NCBI RefSeq assembly: GCF_900112845.1
Contig: NZ_FONG01000003.1
Coordinates: forward strand, 372,001 to 436,000
Direction: 5' to 3'
Source of the DNA: Actinacidiphila alni
GTDB taxonomy: Bacteria > Actinomycetota > Actinomycetes > Streptomycetales > Streptomycetaceae
Length of the DNA stretch: 64,000 nucleotides
The first letter of the stretch is position 1. Every line of letters begins with the position of its first letter. Below the pieces are notes generated by a model, which worked only from the letters and a program-made list of their open reading frames with translations, was not told where the DNA came from and did no database searches. Position numbers and translations under genes: made by a program. Positions 63,701 through 64,000 of this stretch are shown here, piece after piece.

Positions 63701-64000
63701 ACGTCGTCGCGCCGCAGCCCGTTGACGGCGGTGGTGGCCGCGCAGCGGGACAGGACATTGCGGTGCCGGAGCACCACGGCCTTCGGGCGGCCGGTGCTGC
63801 CGGAGGTCAGCATCAGCAGGATCGGGTCGTCGGGTTGCGCCGGATGCGGCTCGGCGGGCACGGCCGCCGCGCCGATCGCGTCGGCACCCGCGGTACGCAG
63901 CCCGGGCCAGTCCTCCGCCGCTGCTTCGCGCAGCTCGGCGAGCCGCCCGCCGGCGGTGACCACCAGCGGCTTCCCCAGCAACTCCCAGGCGCCCCGCAGC
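60709..64000 (-). CDS. Megasynthase: adenylation - ketoreductase - carrier domains (5' part outside window)
   Basis: The frame is open to the window edge; ~1,096 C-terminal residues are visible. The adenylation/acyl-AMP ligase domain has LMLTSGSTGRPKAVV, AWGMSETS, GWFDTGDLG, LTGRAKDVVILNG and the catalytic lysine in EIGKIQR. It resembles FAAL-type ligases (PNFAFGLVDD) more than amino-acid-activating domains. A ketoreductase follows (LVTGGTGGIG, Ser in FSSVNGFFGG, Tyr in GYAAASAFLDA). The protein ends with a carrier domain, FFDLGGGSLQATRV, and a basic tail. It faces the iron-boxed transport operon, so a role in siderophore assembly is plausible. There is no thioesterase at this end. Confidence 0.88.
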   Translation of the reverse strand, partial: LRGAWELLGKPLVVTAGGRLAELREAAAEDWPGLRTAGADAIGAAAVPAEPHPAQPDDPILLMLTSGSTGRPKAVVLRHRNVLSRCAATTAVNGLRRDDVSVNWLPLDHVGGVVMFHLRDVFLGCRQVHAPTRWVLQDPLRWLDLAHRFRATTTWAPNFAFGLVDDRAADLERRGADWDLSPLRFVMNAGEAIVARVARRWLRLLAPYGLPGTAMRPAWGMSETSSAMVYSDRFTLTTTADEDAFVEVGAPLPGCALRIVDGPDAEPRVLRESDIGRLQVRGATVTTGYDAAPEQNAAAFTPDGWFDTGDLGRVEGGRLTLTGRAKDVVILNGVNYHSHEIESVVDELACVEPSFTAAVAVRTAAATTDELAVFFHPRDGADRDDAIRTVRRAVLDRIGVNPRHVLAVEPSDIPKTEIGKIQRTAIRARFEAGGFTASGPDPDDGTVPDHFHRPVWVPRALTTASAPAGGAVLILADTEGVAKRLARTLEAAGRRCVLVKDGDAATATGTDGPTLAARTTADTGGPHGGVVGAQAASRSDVQASGHARSQATGAATAHDRPTTVVDLRAYGGGVAIAPDAARAELHALLGLFGDSADATAVYVVTSHAVSVGPDDPVAYERAPVAGLVATLGHERDGARVVQVDVPPGDADSVAALLAGEVARLPRDTVVAHRDGRRLVRRLAPAAPARRAVSFVPGGRYLVTGGTGGIGRLLAGVLAREYGARVLCLGRTARAEPDDPRIAYAVADVRDADAVGGALRAAEQEWGAPLDGVLHLAGSYREAPLAACTAAELDEALDAKVGGARVLHSLLRDRPGLLFVSFSSVNGFFGGASVAGYAAASAFLDALAVHQRQATGLDAYSLAWSMWDETGMSAGHPLKQLTRARGYRVLPPDEALASLTVALERDAPHQLIGLDPARPWIAAHLAEPARALRELTVHAEAETAAGETVVDRFGTPTAVRPAVLGTLPLDPATGEVDRARLAAGAGAQATASDAEPRAGLEEVIAAAWTEVLGVRDVTRESSFFDLGGGSLQATRVHGLLQERLGRDLPMVELFRRPTVRALAEALEPAGTAAPAAGGRGRSRAERRLKAAARTRGH

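Overview
The window is 64 kb of very GC-rich DNA (over 70% G+C, near-universal G/C third codon positions, many GTG starts, GTGA/ATGA stop-start overlaps). The gene families point to a Streptomyces-like actinomycete: ECF41 sigma factor, acyl-CoA carboxylase epsilon subunit, baeRF3 protein, WhiB7-style leader ORFs, and iron-box and Nur-box-like operators. I saw no rRNA, tRNA, CRISPR array or insertion sequence. It reads as chromosome carrying two natural-product loci.

Layout. 1-6.1 kb holds housekeeping and envelope genes: the 3' end of a cell-wall hydrolase-like gene, a winged-helix regulator, a universal stress protein, an SRPBCC protein, a GNAT, an L,D-transpeptidase and an FtsK-like P-loop protein. 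6.4-19.7 kb is a compact biosynthetic locus: flavin reductase, cupin, divergent ECF41 sigma factor and hemerythrin, a KS-beta/chain-length-factor homologue, an FADH2 halogenase, an aromatic-hydroxylase-type FAD monooxygenase, an MFS exporter, a carrier protein, an Sfp-type PPTase, and carboxylase beta and epsilon subunits, closed by a strong terminator. It has a chain-length factor but no KS-alpha. The KS-alpha position is taken by a ribosome-binding-site-equipped mini-ORF.

19.8-32.9 kb holds a zinc-ribbon protein, a membrane protein, a SecD-head lipoprotein, baeRF3, glutaminase-STAS, a lipoprotein, a five-gene MoxR/DUF58/DUF4129 operon and a beta-mannosidase. 33.0-34.6 kb holds a leader-controlled PrmC-like methyltransferase and a TPR protein. 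34.6-39.7 kb is a cobalt/nickel/B12 island: a NiCoT permease behind a Nur-box-like palindrome, cbtB-cbtA-fhuF-like behind a cobalamin riboswitch, and divergent cobF-cobK. 39.9-52.7 kb holds an aldo/keto reductase and TetR, a MerR/old-yellow-enzyme pair, two gene remnants, Fur-katG, an aminoglycoside-phosphotransferase-like gene, a second leader-controlled gene (alpha/beta hydrolase), a UvrA-like ABC protein, a VOC protein and an ArsR-SRPBCC fusion. 52.8-64 kb is an iron locus: an iron-boxed operon of paired ABC exporter-type half-transporters, a DrrA/B/B-like transporter and a siderophore-binding lipoprotein. It faces, across a bidirectional terminator, the 3' part of an adenylation-KR-carrier megasynthase that runs off the window.

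The most unusual signals are three. Two far-apart loci share the same architecture: a 19-codon leader ORF with near-identical start context, then a hairpin abutting the downstream ribosome binding site. One of the genes so controlled is an alpha/beta hydrolase whose nucleophile Ser is Asn. The third is the halogenase cluster with an orphan chain-length factor.
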